From a virus: a stretch of 23,646 nt of DNA. This document shows positions 1 to 7,953 of this stretch, piece by piece. The notes under the pieces are model-generated. The model did not search any database. It saw nothing but the letters and a program-made list of their open reading frames with translations, and was not told the DNA's origin. The stretch covers positions 1-23,646 of the IMG/VR virus record IMGVR_UViG_3300009529_000048. The stretch is one strand, 5' to 3'. A program made the position numbers and the translations under genes. The first letter of the stretch is position 1, and the number at the start of each line of letters is the position of its first letter.

Positions 1-51
1 ATCAGCGTCTTTTTTTCGCAGGTTTTGGCCCATTGAACGGAGGCCTGAAAC

Positions 52-396
52 ATGCGGGCGAAGCTAATCCGAATTACCCCGCAAGTTCTTGTAAACCAGC
101 TTAAGAGCGGCGAGAAACCCAAGGTCATATGCGACGGTTTACCCGAGGACACGGAGTTTGTAACCGCCCATATTCTCGGAGACTATAGCGGCCACGAAAC
201 GCTTCAGCTCATCGTGACAAGCCCGAGTTTCGCTGAGGTGCCCGAGGGGCATGCGATACCGGAAGTGCGGCCGACGTTTTATGACATGTCTTACATAGGT
301 GGATTGAATCATGGGATCCCGTGGGCCAGCAGCAACGCCGACAGCTCTGAAGATACTGAGGGGCAACCCGGGCCATCGTTCGCTGAACAAGGATGA
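52..396 (+). CDS. Hypothetical protein upstream of terminase
   Basis: This encodes a 114-aa protein that I do not recognise. The ATG is well supported by GGAGG at 39-43, eight bases upstream. Residues 1 to about 85 look like a small globular soluble domain with mixed charged and hydrophobic residues and no transmembrane segment. The last 27 residues are read out of frame across the start of the next gene and are low-complexity (rich in S, D, E, G), as expected of a coding extension imposed by the overlapping frame. Its place just ahead of the terminase genes fits a small accessory or regulatory gene of the packaging module, but nothing in the sequence gives a function. The 86-base overlap with the small terminase gene is long for a phage. 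Confidence 0.6.
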   Translation: MRAKLIRITPQVLVNQLKSGEKPKVICDGLPEDTEFVTAHILGDYSGHETLQLIVTSPSFAEVPEGHAIPEVRPTFYDMSYIGGLNHGIPWASSNADSSEDTEGQPGPSFAEQG

Positions 397-754
397 GCCG
401 AAGCCCACGGCTGGCGTGCCGACCGCGCCGAAGTTTCTGGATGCGGAGGCCAAGGCTGAGTGGAAGCGGGTAGTTGCGGAACTCGCCCCGCTTCGGGTGT
501 TGACGAAGGTGGACCGTGGGTTCCTAGCGGCCTATTGCGAGAGCTGGTCGGCGTATGTCCGAGCCTGTAAGCGAATGGCCCTTGGCGCAGATCGGACAAC
601 GCGGCAGGACCGCCGCGAGGCCCAGCAGGGGATGTTGCAGTTCGGCACACGGCTGGGGCTGAGTCCTGCGGATCGGACGAAGCTGCACACTCTGCCTGAG
701 CGGAAGGGTGACGGCAAGCGGCGGTTTTTCAAAGGACGAGACGAGCGTGCCTAG
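311..754 (+). CDS. terS: Terminase small subunit, P27 family
   Basis: This 147-aa protein is the DNA-recognition subunit of the packaging motor, which binds the phage DNA and hands it to the large subunit. The N-terminus (RGPAATPTALKILRGNPGHR, residues 4-23) is the hallmark of P27-family small terminases in HK97-like phages. The rest is a helical domain (about residues 37-110) followed by a basic C-terminal tail (KRRFFKGR). Length is normal for the family. The start has AGGTGG at 297-302, eight bases before the ATG. The gene overlaps the unknown upstream gene by 86 bases, and its stop overlaps the proposed GTG start of the large terminase by eight bases, so the two subunits are probably translationally coupled. 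Confidence 0.88.
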   Translation: MGSRGPAATPTALKILRGNPGHRSLNKDEPKPTAGVPTAPKFLDAEAKAEWKRVVAELAPLRVLTKVDRGFLAAYCESWSAYVRACKRMALGADRTTRQDRREAQQGMLQFGTRLGLSPADRTKLHTLPERKGDGKRRFFKGRDERA

Positions 755-2438
755 ATACGCTTCATCCAGAATCCCCGCCAAGTGGCGGAAGCTCATCCGG
801 CAGATACCGGGTTACGATCCGGTCAAATCTGCTGCGACGGGGGACCGCTTCAACACGGACGAGGCGGAGGACGCTTGCGACTTCTTCCCGTCTTGTCTCC
901 GCCACGTCAAGGGTGCCAGGGCGGGTCAGCCGTTCGAGCTTGAAACGTGGCAACAGGCCATCATCGCCAACCTGTTCGGCTGGCAGCGAAAGAACAAAGC
1001 GGGTCGCTGGGTACGGCGATACCGCGAGACGTTCATTATGGTCGGGCGGAAGAATGGCAAGACGCCCCTGGCCGCCGGCGTAATTCTTTATGTCTTGACG
1101 TGTGACGGCGAGCCGGGGGCCGAAATCTACGGGGCCGCGGCGGAGTACGGACAGGCCAGTTTGGTGTTTGACCACGCAAAGGGGATGGTGGCGCAGGATG
1201 ACCAACTGCGGGCGGCGCTTAAGGTTTACGCCGGGCAGTCGAAAGCTATCACGATGGAAAGCGCGTTCAGTAGCTACAAGGTGATTAGCGCCGAAGCGTT
1301 CAGCAAGCATGGTTACAATACGCACTTGTACGTCATTGACGAGGTTCATGCCCAGCCGGATTCCGAGCTTATCGACACGCTGGAAACCTCGACGGCTGCC
1401 CGCGAACAGCCGATAGCCTTCCTCATCACCACGAGCGATTACGAGCGGGAGGATTCGATTTGCAATGAGAAGCACGCCTACGCCAGCGCGGTGCGCGACA
1501 ATGGTGGCGACCCGGACAAGCCGGGCCATGATTCACGGTTTCTGCCGGTAGTGTACGAGGCGTCTATTGATGACGATTGGACCGACCCGGCAGTGTGGGC
1601 GAAGGCCAACCCCAATATCGGGGTGAGCATGGAGGAGGACTACCTGCCCAGCAAATGCTGCAAAGCGCAGGAGTCGCCCAGGTTCCTCAATACCTTCCTG
1701 CGGTTGCACCTGAACGTCAGGACGCAACAGGATACGCGGTGGCTTTCTATGGAGCATTGGGATGCTTGTGCCGGGGCCGTGAATCTGGATGAGCTAGAGG
1801 GGCTGCCTTGTGTCGGGGCTATCGACTTGGCCAAGACAAGCGACATGACGGCGGTAGTTCTGGCGTTCAAGCACGAGGACGATACCATTAGCCTTGTGTC
1901 GTCGTTCTTTCTGCCGGAAGCGGCGGCCGAACATGGGCGGGAGAATGACGAGCTATATCAACGGTGGGCGACAAGCGGGCACCTGACGCTGACCAGTGGG
2001 AACGTGGCGGACTACGAGTTTATTCAGGCACACGTCCTAGAGTGTCAGAAACGATTTAATGTTGCTGAATGGCCCTATGATCCCTGGAATGCAACACAGT
2101 TTGCGCAGAATCTTGAAAACCAAGGACTGAACGTCACCGAGCATCGGCAAGGCGATATATCAATGAGTGAGCCGTCAAAAGAGTTTGAGCGATTGGTGAT
2201 GTCGCACAAGATACGCCATGCCGGTCATCCGGTGCTAAGATGGAATGTGGGCAATGCAAGTGTGCGCACAGGGCCGACGGGGCTCATTAAGCCGGACAAG
2301 AGCGGCGGCAAGAAACGAGGGGAGAACAAGAACAAGATTGACGGACTGGTGGCGAGCATCATGGCAATTGGGCGGCTGTTGGCACAGCCGGAGGATACCG
2401 CATCCGTCTACGAGACGCGGGGGCTTATATCGCTATGA
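747..2438 (+). CDS. terL: Terminase large subunit (ATPase and nuclease)
   Basis: This is a 563-aa DNA-packaging motor of the Terminase_1 / HK97 type, which pumps DNA into the prohead and cuts it. The N-terminal ATPase has a Walker A loop GRKNGKT (residues 100-106) and a Walker B with catalytic glutamate, VIDE (196-199). The C-terminal RNase H-like nuclease shows the three expected acidic positions: D360 (GAIDLAKTSD), D445 (YDPWNA) and D532 (IDGLVAS). I chose GTG at 747 because AAAGGA lies at 731-736 and the family domain begins right after it. An ATG at 708 in the same frame would add 13 residues inside the small terminase gene and lacks support. The stop overlaps the ATG of the next small gene (ATGA). 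Confidence 0.93.
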   Translation: MPRYASSRIPAKWRKLIRQIPGYDPVKSAATGDRFNTDEAEDACDFFPSCLRHVKGARAGQPFELETWQQAIIANLFGWQRKNKAGRWVRRYRETFIMVGRKNGKTPLAAGVILYVLTCDGEPGAEIYGAAAEYGQASLVFDHAKGMVAQDDQLRAALKVYAGQSKAITMESAFSSYKVISAEAFSKHGYNTHLYVIDEVHAQPDSELIDTLETSTAAREQPIAFLITTSDYEREDSICNEKHAYASAVRDNGGDPDKPGHDSRFLPVVYEASIDDDWTDPAVWAKANPNIGVSMEEDYLPSKCCKAQESPRFLNTFLRLHLNVRTQQDTRWLSMEHWDACAGAVNLDELEGLPCVGAIDLAKTSDMTAVVLAFKHEDDTISLVSSFFLPEAAAEHGRENDELYQRWATSGHLTLTSGNVADYEFIQAHVLECQKRFNVAEWPYDPWNATQFAQNLENQGLNVTEHRQGDISMSEPSKEFERLVMSHKIRHAGHPVLRWNVGNASVRTGPTGLIKPDKSGGKKRGENKNKIDGLVASIMAIGRLLAQPEDTASVYETRGLISL

Positions 2439-2584
2439 CGGTTGCGCGGGATATTCTGATACTGGCATCTGCGGCCGCCGTCGCCTATGGCCTCTGGCAG
2501 ATGTGGCCGCCGCTGGCCTGGGTAGTTCTTGGGACGGTGATTGGCGTCGGGCTGCTAACCGCAGAAAGGCGGGGTGGCGGATGA
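2435..2584 (+). CDS. Small two-helix membrane protein between terminase and portal
   Basis: This is a 49-aa gene with an ATGA overlap at both ends: its ATG overlaps the large terminase stop at 2435-2438, and its TGA overlaps the portal ATG at 2581-2584. It can be read as ATG GTT-type codons with no interruption. The product has two hydrophobic stretches (about residues 6-20 and 27-42) separated by a WQMWPP turn, and ends in a basic, glycine-rich tail (AERRGGG). This looks like a small hairpin membrane protein. Small membrane proteins occur at this position in other HK97-type phages, but their role is not established. The perfect coupling on both sides and the hydrophobic composition argue that it is real and not chance. 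Confidence 0.7.
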   Translation: MTVARDILILASAAAVAYGLWQMWPPLAWVVLGTVIGVGLLTAERRGGG

Positions 2585-4212
2585 TTGCAGACCTATTTAA
2601 CTTGGATATTCGGGCGGGTCCTACGACCCGGCGAACATCAGCGTGGTTCCCGTTGACGTATCGGGCTACCGGCGCCGGAGTTGACGTGACTGAGGATTCA
2701 GCGCTGGCCTCATCGGCAGTGTTCTGTGCGATTACGCTGCTGGCTGATGCGGCGCTGTTGCCATTCTTCGCATTCAAGCGACGCGCGGATGGCGGGCGCG
2801 ATAAGGTGCCGGATCATCGTGTTTATCGCCTTGTCCACCAATCGCCCAACCCGGAGCAATCGGCGGCGCACTTCTGGTGGTTCATTCAGGCGTCGGCGGC
2901 GGCGTGGGGGCGTGGCTATGCAGAGATCGAGCGGGATAGCGGCGGGCAAGCCGTTGGTCTTTGGCCCATTCATCCGTCGCGGGTACGGACATACCGTGAC
3001 GAAGCAACCCGCGAAATCCGCCATGAGATTCATAATGACGATGGGACGATGGTTGACTTGGCGGATGACAGGATTTTGCATCACTACAAGTTTAGCCGGA
3101 ACGGGCTAACCGGCTGTTCGCCGATTTCTGTGGGCGCTGCATCTATCGGCGGGGTGCTTGCGGCAGATGAACATGCCAGTTCATTCTTCGGCAACAATGC
3201 TGCGCCGGTGGGTGTCTTGTCGCATCCCGAGAAGTTGAGCGAGGAAGCCCAAGGCCGATTGCGCCGGTCCTGGCAGGCTATTTACGGTGGACCACGGAAT
3301 GCGGGGAAAGTCGCTGTCATTGAAGAGGCGATAAAGTATTTTCCCGTCGGCATCGCGCCTGAGGATGCGCAGCTACTTGAGACCCGTCGATTCAGCGTGG
3401 CCGAGGTGGCCCGTTGGTTCAACATCCCGCCACACAAGCTCAAGGATTTGGAACGCGCCACATTTTCAAACATCGAGCATCAGGCGATCGAGTACGTCGT
3501 CGATAGCGTATTACCCTGGCTGGTGTGCCTTGAGGCAGAGTGTAACCGTAAGCTCTTCAATGAAGCCGAACAGGCGGATCACTTTGTCAAGTTCCAGCTT
3601 GGGGGCCTGTTGCGGGGCGACCAGAAGAGCAGGTACGAATCCTACGCTGTCGGGCTCAACAACGGCTTCCTGTCACCCAATGATGCAAGGCAGCTTGAGG
3701 ACATGAACCCGATTGAGGGTGGCGATACCTACGTTCGCCCGATGAACCTATCGCCCGTGGACGGCGAAGCTAAAGAGCCCGCGCCGCCTGCACCAGCATT
3801 GCCACCACCTACTGAGGGCACGACAGACGATGCGGCGGTAACGCACATTGAACTCCGCGGGTCGGACGTGTGGGCAGCGTGGGTAGAGGATGCTGCGGAA
3901 CGGATTGCCGTGCGAGAGTCAAAGGCGATAGCCGCCCGCGCCGGCAAGGCGGACGAGAACCGGACGCGGTTCAACAGATGGCTGGATAAGTTTTACGCCG
4001 ATCACCGGCAGTACGTGATAGCCGCCTTGGCGCCTTTGGCGCGGGCTGCCAACGGGCAGGGGTTCGACGTGGACCGGGTACTGCGGGGGACGATAGACGA
4101 ACCGCGGCAGTTACTCAAAGACCGCGACCCGCTGACGGTGCTGCGCGAGTGGACCGGCAAGCGCGGCCCGCAGATTGCGAAACTGATAGACGGAGGCAAC
4201 GGTGATGAATAA
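2581..4212 (+). CDS. Portal protein, HK97 family
   Basis: This 543-aa protein is the dodecameric portal at the DNA-entry vertex, which anchors terminase and later the tail. The N-terminal part has typical HK97-type features: SSAVFCAITLLADA near residues 40-53, the aromatic WWFIQASAAAWGRGYAEI segment, and the SPISVGAASIGG and RRFSVAEVARWFNIPPHKL segments that follow the clip and stem. The ATG at 2581 is chosen because it overlaps the upstream stop as ATGA and lies about eight bases after AAAGG. The open frame continues far upstream but only inside the terminase. The protein is longer than the usual 400 or so residues. After a proline-rich linker (APPAPALPPP) there is an extra charged helical domain of about 130 residues, read up to the protease start. 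Confidence 0.9.
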   Translation: MIADLFNLDIRAGPTTRRTSAWFPLTYRATGAGVDVTEDSALASSAVFCAITLLADAALLPFFAFKRRADGGRDKVPDHRVYRLVHQSPNPEQSAAHFWWFIQASAAAWGRGYAEIERDSGGQAVGLWPIHPSRVRTYRDEATREIRHEIHNDDGTMVDLADDRILHHYKFSRNGLTGCSPISVGAASIGGVLAADEHASSFFGNNAAPVGVLSHPEKLSEEAQGRLRRSWQAIYGGPRNAGKVAVIEEAIKYFPVGIAPEDAQLLETRRFSVAEVARWFNIPPHKLKDLERATFSNIEHQAIEYVVDSVLPWLVCLEAECNRKLFNEAEQADHFVKFQLGGLLRGDQKSRYESYAVGLNNGFLSPNDARQLEDMNPIEGGDTYVRPMNLSPVDGEAKEPAPPAPALPPPTEGTTDDAAVTHIELRGSDVWAAWVEDAAERIAVRESKAIAARAGKADENRTRFNRWLDKFYADHRQYVIAALAPLARAANGQGFDVDRVLRGTIDEPRQLLKDRDPLTVLREWTGKRGPQIAKLIDGGNGDE

Positions 4213-5101
4213 CACCTGCGACATTTATGCGATTCTGCCCAGCCGGCTTGAGACCATGCTCGATATCATGCTTAGGCCAATTGAACACAGGTCGAGTAAA
4301 TCGGATGACGAGTTCGTAAAGATGGCGGTGGCCGCCGAAGCCAAGGCATCTAGGCGAATCCGCGGCAGTATCGCCGTTTTGTCCCTTCAGGGCTATATCG
4401 CCCAGAAGCGGGACTGGTTCCTGATGTTCTTTGGCGGTACGTCTACGGAGGAATTCGGCGCGGCGTTTGATAAGGCACTAGCAGACAAGGACGTCTCGGC
4501 CGTTGTGCTGGACGTAGACAGCCCCGGCGGTAGTGTGTACGGCGTTCACGAACTGGCCACAAAGATTCGGTCGGCCCGCGGCCAGAAGCCCATCGTCGCT
4601 GTTTCCAATAGTCTGATGGCGTCGGCAGCACTATGGATCGGGACTGCTGCGGATAAGGTGTATGTCACGCCAAGCGGTGAGACCGGCTCGGTCGGGGTAG
4701 TAGCGGTCCACGTCGAGACGAGCAAGGCCGACGCGGAGTTGGGCGTCAAGTATAGCATCATCCAATCGGGCCAGCACAAGGCCGAAGCCAATCCATACGA
4801 GCCGCTGGACGAGGATGCCAGGGACTTCATACAACAGCGGGTAGATGAATACCGCGATATGTTCGTGGCCGACTTGGCCAAGCAGCGCGGATTGCGTAAA
4901 GACAGCCTACAAAAGAACTTCGGTGACGGTCGGGTATTCGGGGCGGCCGAGTCTGTCGAGCGTGGCATTGTAGACGGCATTGCTACGTTTGAGGATGTCG
5001 TTAAGCAACTGGCGAGCAAACGCGGGGTGCGGACAGACACCCGCAGACTGCGGCAGGCGACGGCCAAGATTGCGCTTGACAGCCAGATTGCGGCTGGCTA
5101 G
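4205..5101 (+). CDS. Prohead protease, S49 / SppA-like serine peptidase
   Basis: This 298-aa protein is a Clp/crotonase-fold serine protease that would mature the prohead by cutting the scaffold-like N-terminus of the capsid protein and itself. It has the DSPGGS oxyanion loop (residues 105-110). The likely nucleophile is S140 in LMASAALWIG and the likely general base is K192 in GQHKAEANPY. Their spacing of 52 residues is the same as the Ser-Lys dyad of short SppA proteins, and GSVGVVAV follows as expected. GGAGG at 4192-4196 is eight bases from ATG 4205; the GTG at 4202 in the same frame is possible but too close. The gene overlaps the portal stop by eight bases and lies directly before the capsid gene, as in lambda- and HK97-type phages that use S49 proteases. 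Confidence 0.88.
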   Translation: MNNTCDIYAILPSRLETMLDIMLRPIEHRSSKSDDEFVKMAVAAEAKASRRIRGSIAVLSLQGYIAQKRDWFLMFFGGTSTEEFGAAFDKALADKDVSAVVLDVDSPGGSVYGVHELATKIRSARGQKPIVAVSNSLMASAALWIGTAADKVYVTPSGETGSVGVVAVHVETSKADAELGVKYSIIQSGQHKAEANPYEPLDEDARDFIQQRVDEYRDMFVADLAKQRGLRKDSLQKNFGDGRVFGAAESVERGIVDGIATFEDVVKQLASKRGVRTDTRRLRQATAKIALDSQIAAG

Positions 5102-5123
5102 GATATAGCAAGATAGTCAGTCT

Positions 5124-5180
5124 ACGCAAAGCGGGACTGGCCAGGAATTGAAATCGCTGTCGTGCGTCACGCAAAGCGGG
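5124..5180 (+). repeat. 12-base direct repeat in the capsid leader
   Basis: The sequence ACGCAAAGCGGG occurs at 5124-5135 and again at 5169-5180, 45 bases apart, both in the non-coding gap between the protease and capsid genes. The second copy forms the start of the long-range stem described in the next entry. The copies could be protein-binding sites or alternative partners for the same downstream strand. Confidence 0.6.
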
Positions 5181-5236
5181 CGCGGAACAGCCGCTCAGCC
5201 CTTTTGGGCCGGGCGCGTGTTTCGCGCCCGCTTTTT
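5173..5236 (+). terminator. Terminator or attenuator-like hairpins before the capsid gene
   Basis: The strand CGCGCCC (5223-5229) followed by GC and TTTTT (5232-5236) can pair locally with GGGCGCG at 5211-5217 over a five-base loop, forming a short intrinsic-terminator shape. The same strand extended to CGCGCCCGCTTT (5223-5234) is also perfectly complementary over 12 bases to AAAGCGGGCGCG at 5173-5184. That makes a longer stem enclosing a GCCC-TTTT-GGGC mini-hairpin (5198-5209). The two folds are mutually exclusive. Placed 17 bases before the capsid start, the element could reduce read-through, stabilise the capsid mRNA end, or be a processing site. Whether it terminates transcription is unproven, since the downstream genes must be expressed. 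Confidence 0.55.
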
Positions 5237-5252
5237 CGATATGAGGTGTATC

Positions 5253-6611
5253 GTGGGACGTTTACGCAAATTGCAGGAGGCACAAGGCAAACTGCACGAA
5301 CAGATGGAAGCGATCCTCGTCGCGGCGGAAACCGAAGATAACGGCGCCATGTCCGATGAGCGGCTAGAGGAATACGACAAACTACAGGAGCAGTACAACA
5401 AGCAAGCCACTGCTATCGAGCGCGAGAAGCAGCACGAAGATCGCCGCGAGAAGCTGGCGACGGTAGAGCCCCGTAAGACCACGCCGGACCCGGTTCGATC
5501 AAACGACATCCACGTTGGCAAGGATCGGCTGGCCGATGACCCGAGTGGCGGGTACGGCGACCACTGCGGTTTCGGGGCGTTTGCTGCTGACGTGAAGGAG
5601 GCTGCACGGAATCCGGCGCCGGAGCGACTGCGCAAGTGGGACACTGCGATCCAATCGGCTGCTGGCGACGGCATGACATCAACGGTCGGATCAGAGGGCG
5701 GCTATCTGATTCCGGTTCAATTCGGGGCGCTCATCGACCGCATCGCGCTTGAGGCGGCGGTTGTTCGGCCGCGAGCGACCAAGATTCCGATGTCGAGCCA
5801 GCGTGTCAACTTCCCGTGTGTTGATGATACTTCGCACTCCACAACCGTATTTGGTGGCGTGCGAGCATACTTCCGCTCGGAAGAGGCGCTGCTAACGGAG
5901 AGTAAGCCTGCGTTCAGTGAAGTTGAGCTGTCCATCCACAAACTGACGGGGCTTGCCTATGTGTCGGGCGAAATGCTTGACTGGTCGCCAGTATCTATTG
6001 ATGCCTGGTTGCCTCAGAAGCTTGCGCAGGCTATCGCTTGGAAAGAGGACCACATGTTCATCAACGGCAACGGCGGAAGCGGCGAACCCGTTGGGTTGTT
6101 GAACTCGACATGCATCCTCTCGATTGCAAAAGAAAAAGGACAGGTCGCAGCCACTATCGTCTTTGAGAATATCCTGAAGATGGACTCGCGGATTTGGGAC
6201 GGTAGCGGACGGGGCAGCATCGTCTGGATTGCGAACCGCACCTGTAAGAAGCAATTGTCGCAGTTGCACCTTGTCATTGGTGCAGCCGGCATACCGGTAT
6301 TTCTGCCGGCCGGCGGGGCAGTGGGGCAGCCGAGCGAAACATTGTACGGCTATCCGATCCTGTGGACGGAACACGCGCAGGCGCTCGGCACGGTTGGCGA
6401 TCTCCTGCTGTGCAACCTGGCTGAATACCTCGTTGGCGATGCGTCGAGCAAGACGCGAAGCGACCGGACAATTGCGCTGAAGTTTGACTACGATCAGACC
6501 GCGTATCGGGTGATTACATACACGGGTGGCGTTATGTCGTGGCGCTCTGCGTTTACTCCGCAGCATGGCGACACATTGAGCCCGATACTGAGTTTGGCCA
6601 CAAGGTCCTAA
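5253..6611 (+). CDS. Major capsid protein, HK97 fold
   Basis: This 452-aa precursor of the main shell protein begins with a charged coiled-coil delta (scaffolding) domain, roughly residues 1-100 (LRKLQEAQGKLHEQ... EYDKLQEQYNKQ), expected to be removed by the adjacent protease. The HK97-fold body follows, with a GGYLIPVQFGALI N-arm start, the E-loop, the LTGLAYVSGEMLDWS spine helix region, the INGNG(G)SGEPVGLLN segment and a C-terminal DQTAYRVITYTGG A-domain strand. I chose GTG at 5253 because GAGGTG (5243-5248) lies just upstream. In-frame earlier starts (ATG 5241, TTG 5148) would translate through the terminator-like hairpins. The next gene follows after three bases. Confidence 0.92.
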   Translation: MGRLRKLQEAQGKLHEQMEAILVAAETEDNGAMSDERLEEYDKLQEQYNKQATAIEREKQHEDRREKLATVEPRKTTPDPVRSNDIHVGKDRLADDPSGGYGDHCGFGAFAADVKEAARNPAPERLRKWDTAIQSAAGDGMTSTVGSEGGYLIPVQFGALIDRIALEAAVVRPRATKIPMSSQRVNFPCVDDTSHSTTVFGGVRAYFRSEEALLTESKPAFSEVELSIHKLTGLAYVSGEMLDWSPVSIDAWLPQKLAQAIAWKEDHMFINGNGGSGEPVGLLNSTCILSIAKEKGQVAATIVFENILKMDSRIWDGSGRGSIVWIANRTCKKQLSQLHLVIGAAGIPVFLPAGGAVGQPSETLYGYPILWTEHAQALGTVGDLLLCNLAEYLVGDASSKTRSDRTIALKFDYDQTAYRVITYTGGVMSWRSAFTPQHGDTLSPILSLATRS

Positions 6612-6614
6612 ACC

Positions 6615-7466
6615 ATGAATCCTCCTTTCGTAATCGTTGGGGTACCCAGGTCGGCGACGGGCTATGCGTCGGTACTGCTACGTGCGCTGCAAATTGATTG
6701 CACGCACGAGCAGGTCTTCCGTCCACGGGGCGCACTTGAAGATGTCGTGAAATGGTATGCACGCGGCGGCGATACGCATGGCGATAGCTCGTGGCTGGCC
6801 TGGGTATTCCTGACGGCTATTCCGGGGCCGGTGAAGGTGCTATGGACGACTCGCAATCCGTGGGCGGTGATTGATTCGCTGGCGAATCGGAATGATCTGG
6901 TGCGTGAGGATGCGAACTTGCGCCCCGGCAAGCGGGCCTACCGTGACATCATCGCGGCGTATTGCCCTCGCGTGTTTGAACACGAGAGCGCGGTGGACCG
7001 AGCGGCAGAGCTGCTGGTTGAGTGGACGGCGCTGACGGGCGCGGCGCTACATCGGTGTGACGTTACGGCATTCCGCTACCGAGTAGAGGAGTTGGACGCC
7101 GACAAGGTGGCGGACATGCTGGAGTACCTTGGCATCTATCGCGACCGACAAGAGATTCGGCGGGCGCTGGACGAGGTGCCACAGAACGTAAACGCCGGGT
7201 CTAAGCTCGACTACAACATTCCAATTAAGAACCCGCTCATTCGTGGGTATCTGCAAGAGATGTGCCCCGACATGAAAGAGCCGACGATTGCTTGCGGGAT
7301 GTGTAAGGATACCCCGCGCGGCTGCGAGGAGCTTGAGGCGCAAATGGCGCCTGAACTGATAATGGAAGTCCGCAGCCTGGCAGCTCGCCAGGGCTACGGG
7401 TTGGACGATACGAGTGAGCAAGAGCCAGTTTTGGCAGGAGTAACTAACGATGACTCTGAGCAATAA
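6615..7466 (+). CDS. Sulfotransferase-like protein
   Basis: This 283-aa protein resembles PAPS-dependent sulfotransferases, which move a sulfuryl group from 3'-phosphoadenylylsulfate to a sugar, lipid or tyrosine. A P-loop-like 5'-phosphosulfate motif, VGVPRSATGYASVLL, is at residues 8-22. A typical 3'-phosphate motif, RNPWAVIDS, is at 80-88, with the R and S eight apart as in classical family members. EWTALTGAAL near 136-145 and NVNAGS near 191-196 also fit the fold. A four-cysteine cluster (C217, C227, C230, C237) near the C-terminus may bind metal. The gene sits three bases behind the capsid gene and overlaps the next gene by 17 bases, so it is in the late operon. A sulfotransferase is unusual here; it may modify the virion. 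The substrate is unknown, and another P-loop kinase-like role cannot be excluded. Confidence 0.62.
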   Translation: MNPPFVIVGVPRSATGYASVLLRALQIDCTHEQVFRPRGALEDVVKWYARGGDTHGDSSWLAWVFLTAIPGPVKVLWTTRNPWAVIDSLANRNDLVREDANLRPGKRAYRDIIAAYCPRVFEHESAVDRAAELLVEWTALTGAALHRCDVTAFRYRVEELDADKVADMLEYLGIYRDRQEIRRALDEVPQNVNAGSKLDYNIPIKNPLIRGYLQEMCPDMKEPTIACGMCKDTPRGCEELEAQMAPELIMEVRSLAARQGYGLDDTSEQEPVLAGVTNDDSEQ

Positions 7467-7953
7467 CGCAAGGTTGTGCGACCAGATCAACATCAAGACG
7501 ATTTACGATGCCAACGGCACGTATGATGTGGCTGCGGACGAAGTTGACATGAAAGACTGGGACCGCTGCTGTGTTATGGTGCTGGGCGCCGCAACAACTG
7601 CGGACGCAACGCACCACATTACCGGGTTCAAGATCGTGTCCAATACAACTTCGGCGGGCGCAGGGACTGACCATGACATCGTTGAGGCAGTCACGACGGA
7701 CGGCGGAACGACCGTAGCCTTGACGCAGGCGGATTACGGGATTGTGGCACCGAGTACGCTAGGCGATCAGGTATTGTGCCTGGATATCAGAGCCGATCAA
7801 ATGTACGCGGGCGACCGTTATATCCGCGCGGTATTGGCGGCAACAGGAACGTTTACCTGCGTCATTCTCTACATCCGCTACAACGGGAGCTTCAATTACA
7901 AGGACATGATCCAGGCGACGCGGACGGCGTTCCAGCACGACGGAGACATTTAG
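7450..7953 (+). CDS. Probable virion structural protein
   Basis: This encodes a 167-aa protein of unknown family. It starts at ATG 7450, nine bases after AGGAG (7436-7440), and overlaps the sulfotransferase end. The composition is that of a beta-rich virion protein: many T, A, G, D and V residues, alternating hydrophobic strands (VMVLGAATTAD, VILYIRYNGSF), no signal peptide and no membrane segment. Its position between capsid and connector genes is the usual place for head decoration or stabilisation proteins. I infer a head-associated structural role from context only. Confidence 0.72.
   Translation: MTLSNNARLCDQINIKTIYDANGTYDVAADEVDMKDWDRCCVMVLGAATTADATHHITGFKIVSNTTSAGAGTDHDIVEAVTTDGGTTVALTQADYGIVAPSTLGDQVLCLDIRADQMYAGDRYIRAVLAATGTFTCVILYIRYNGSFNYKDMIQATRTAFQHDGDI

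Noticed and set aside
1-51. T-run at 11-17 as a terminator of an upstream gene
   Set aside because: No stem is visible within the window before the T-run, so it cannot be supported from what is given.
762-1529. 255-aa open frame on the minus strand inside the large terminase
   Set aside because: It is antisense to a gene with clear motifs, has no ribosome binding site or homologous pattern, and its arginine/leucine-rich composition is typical of the shadow of a GC-rich gene.
2245-2580. N-terminal extension of the portal frame
   Set aside because: This region is arginine/tryptophan-rich out-of-frame reading of the terminase and of the small membrane gene; the portal domain and coupled ATG begin at 2581.
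5148-5252. Earlier start for the capsid gene (TTG 5148 or ATG 5241)
   Set aside because: It would translate through strong hairpins with a T-run, and GAGGTG fits the GTG at 5253, where the coiled-coil delta domain begins.
5892-6566. 224-aa open frame on the minus strand inside the capsid gene
   Set aside because: The opposite strand encodes an unmistakable HK97-fold capsid protein; no supporting signals on this strand.
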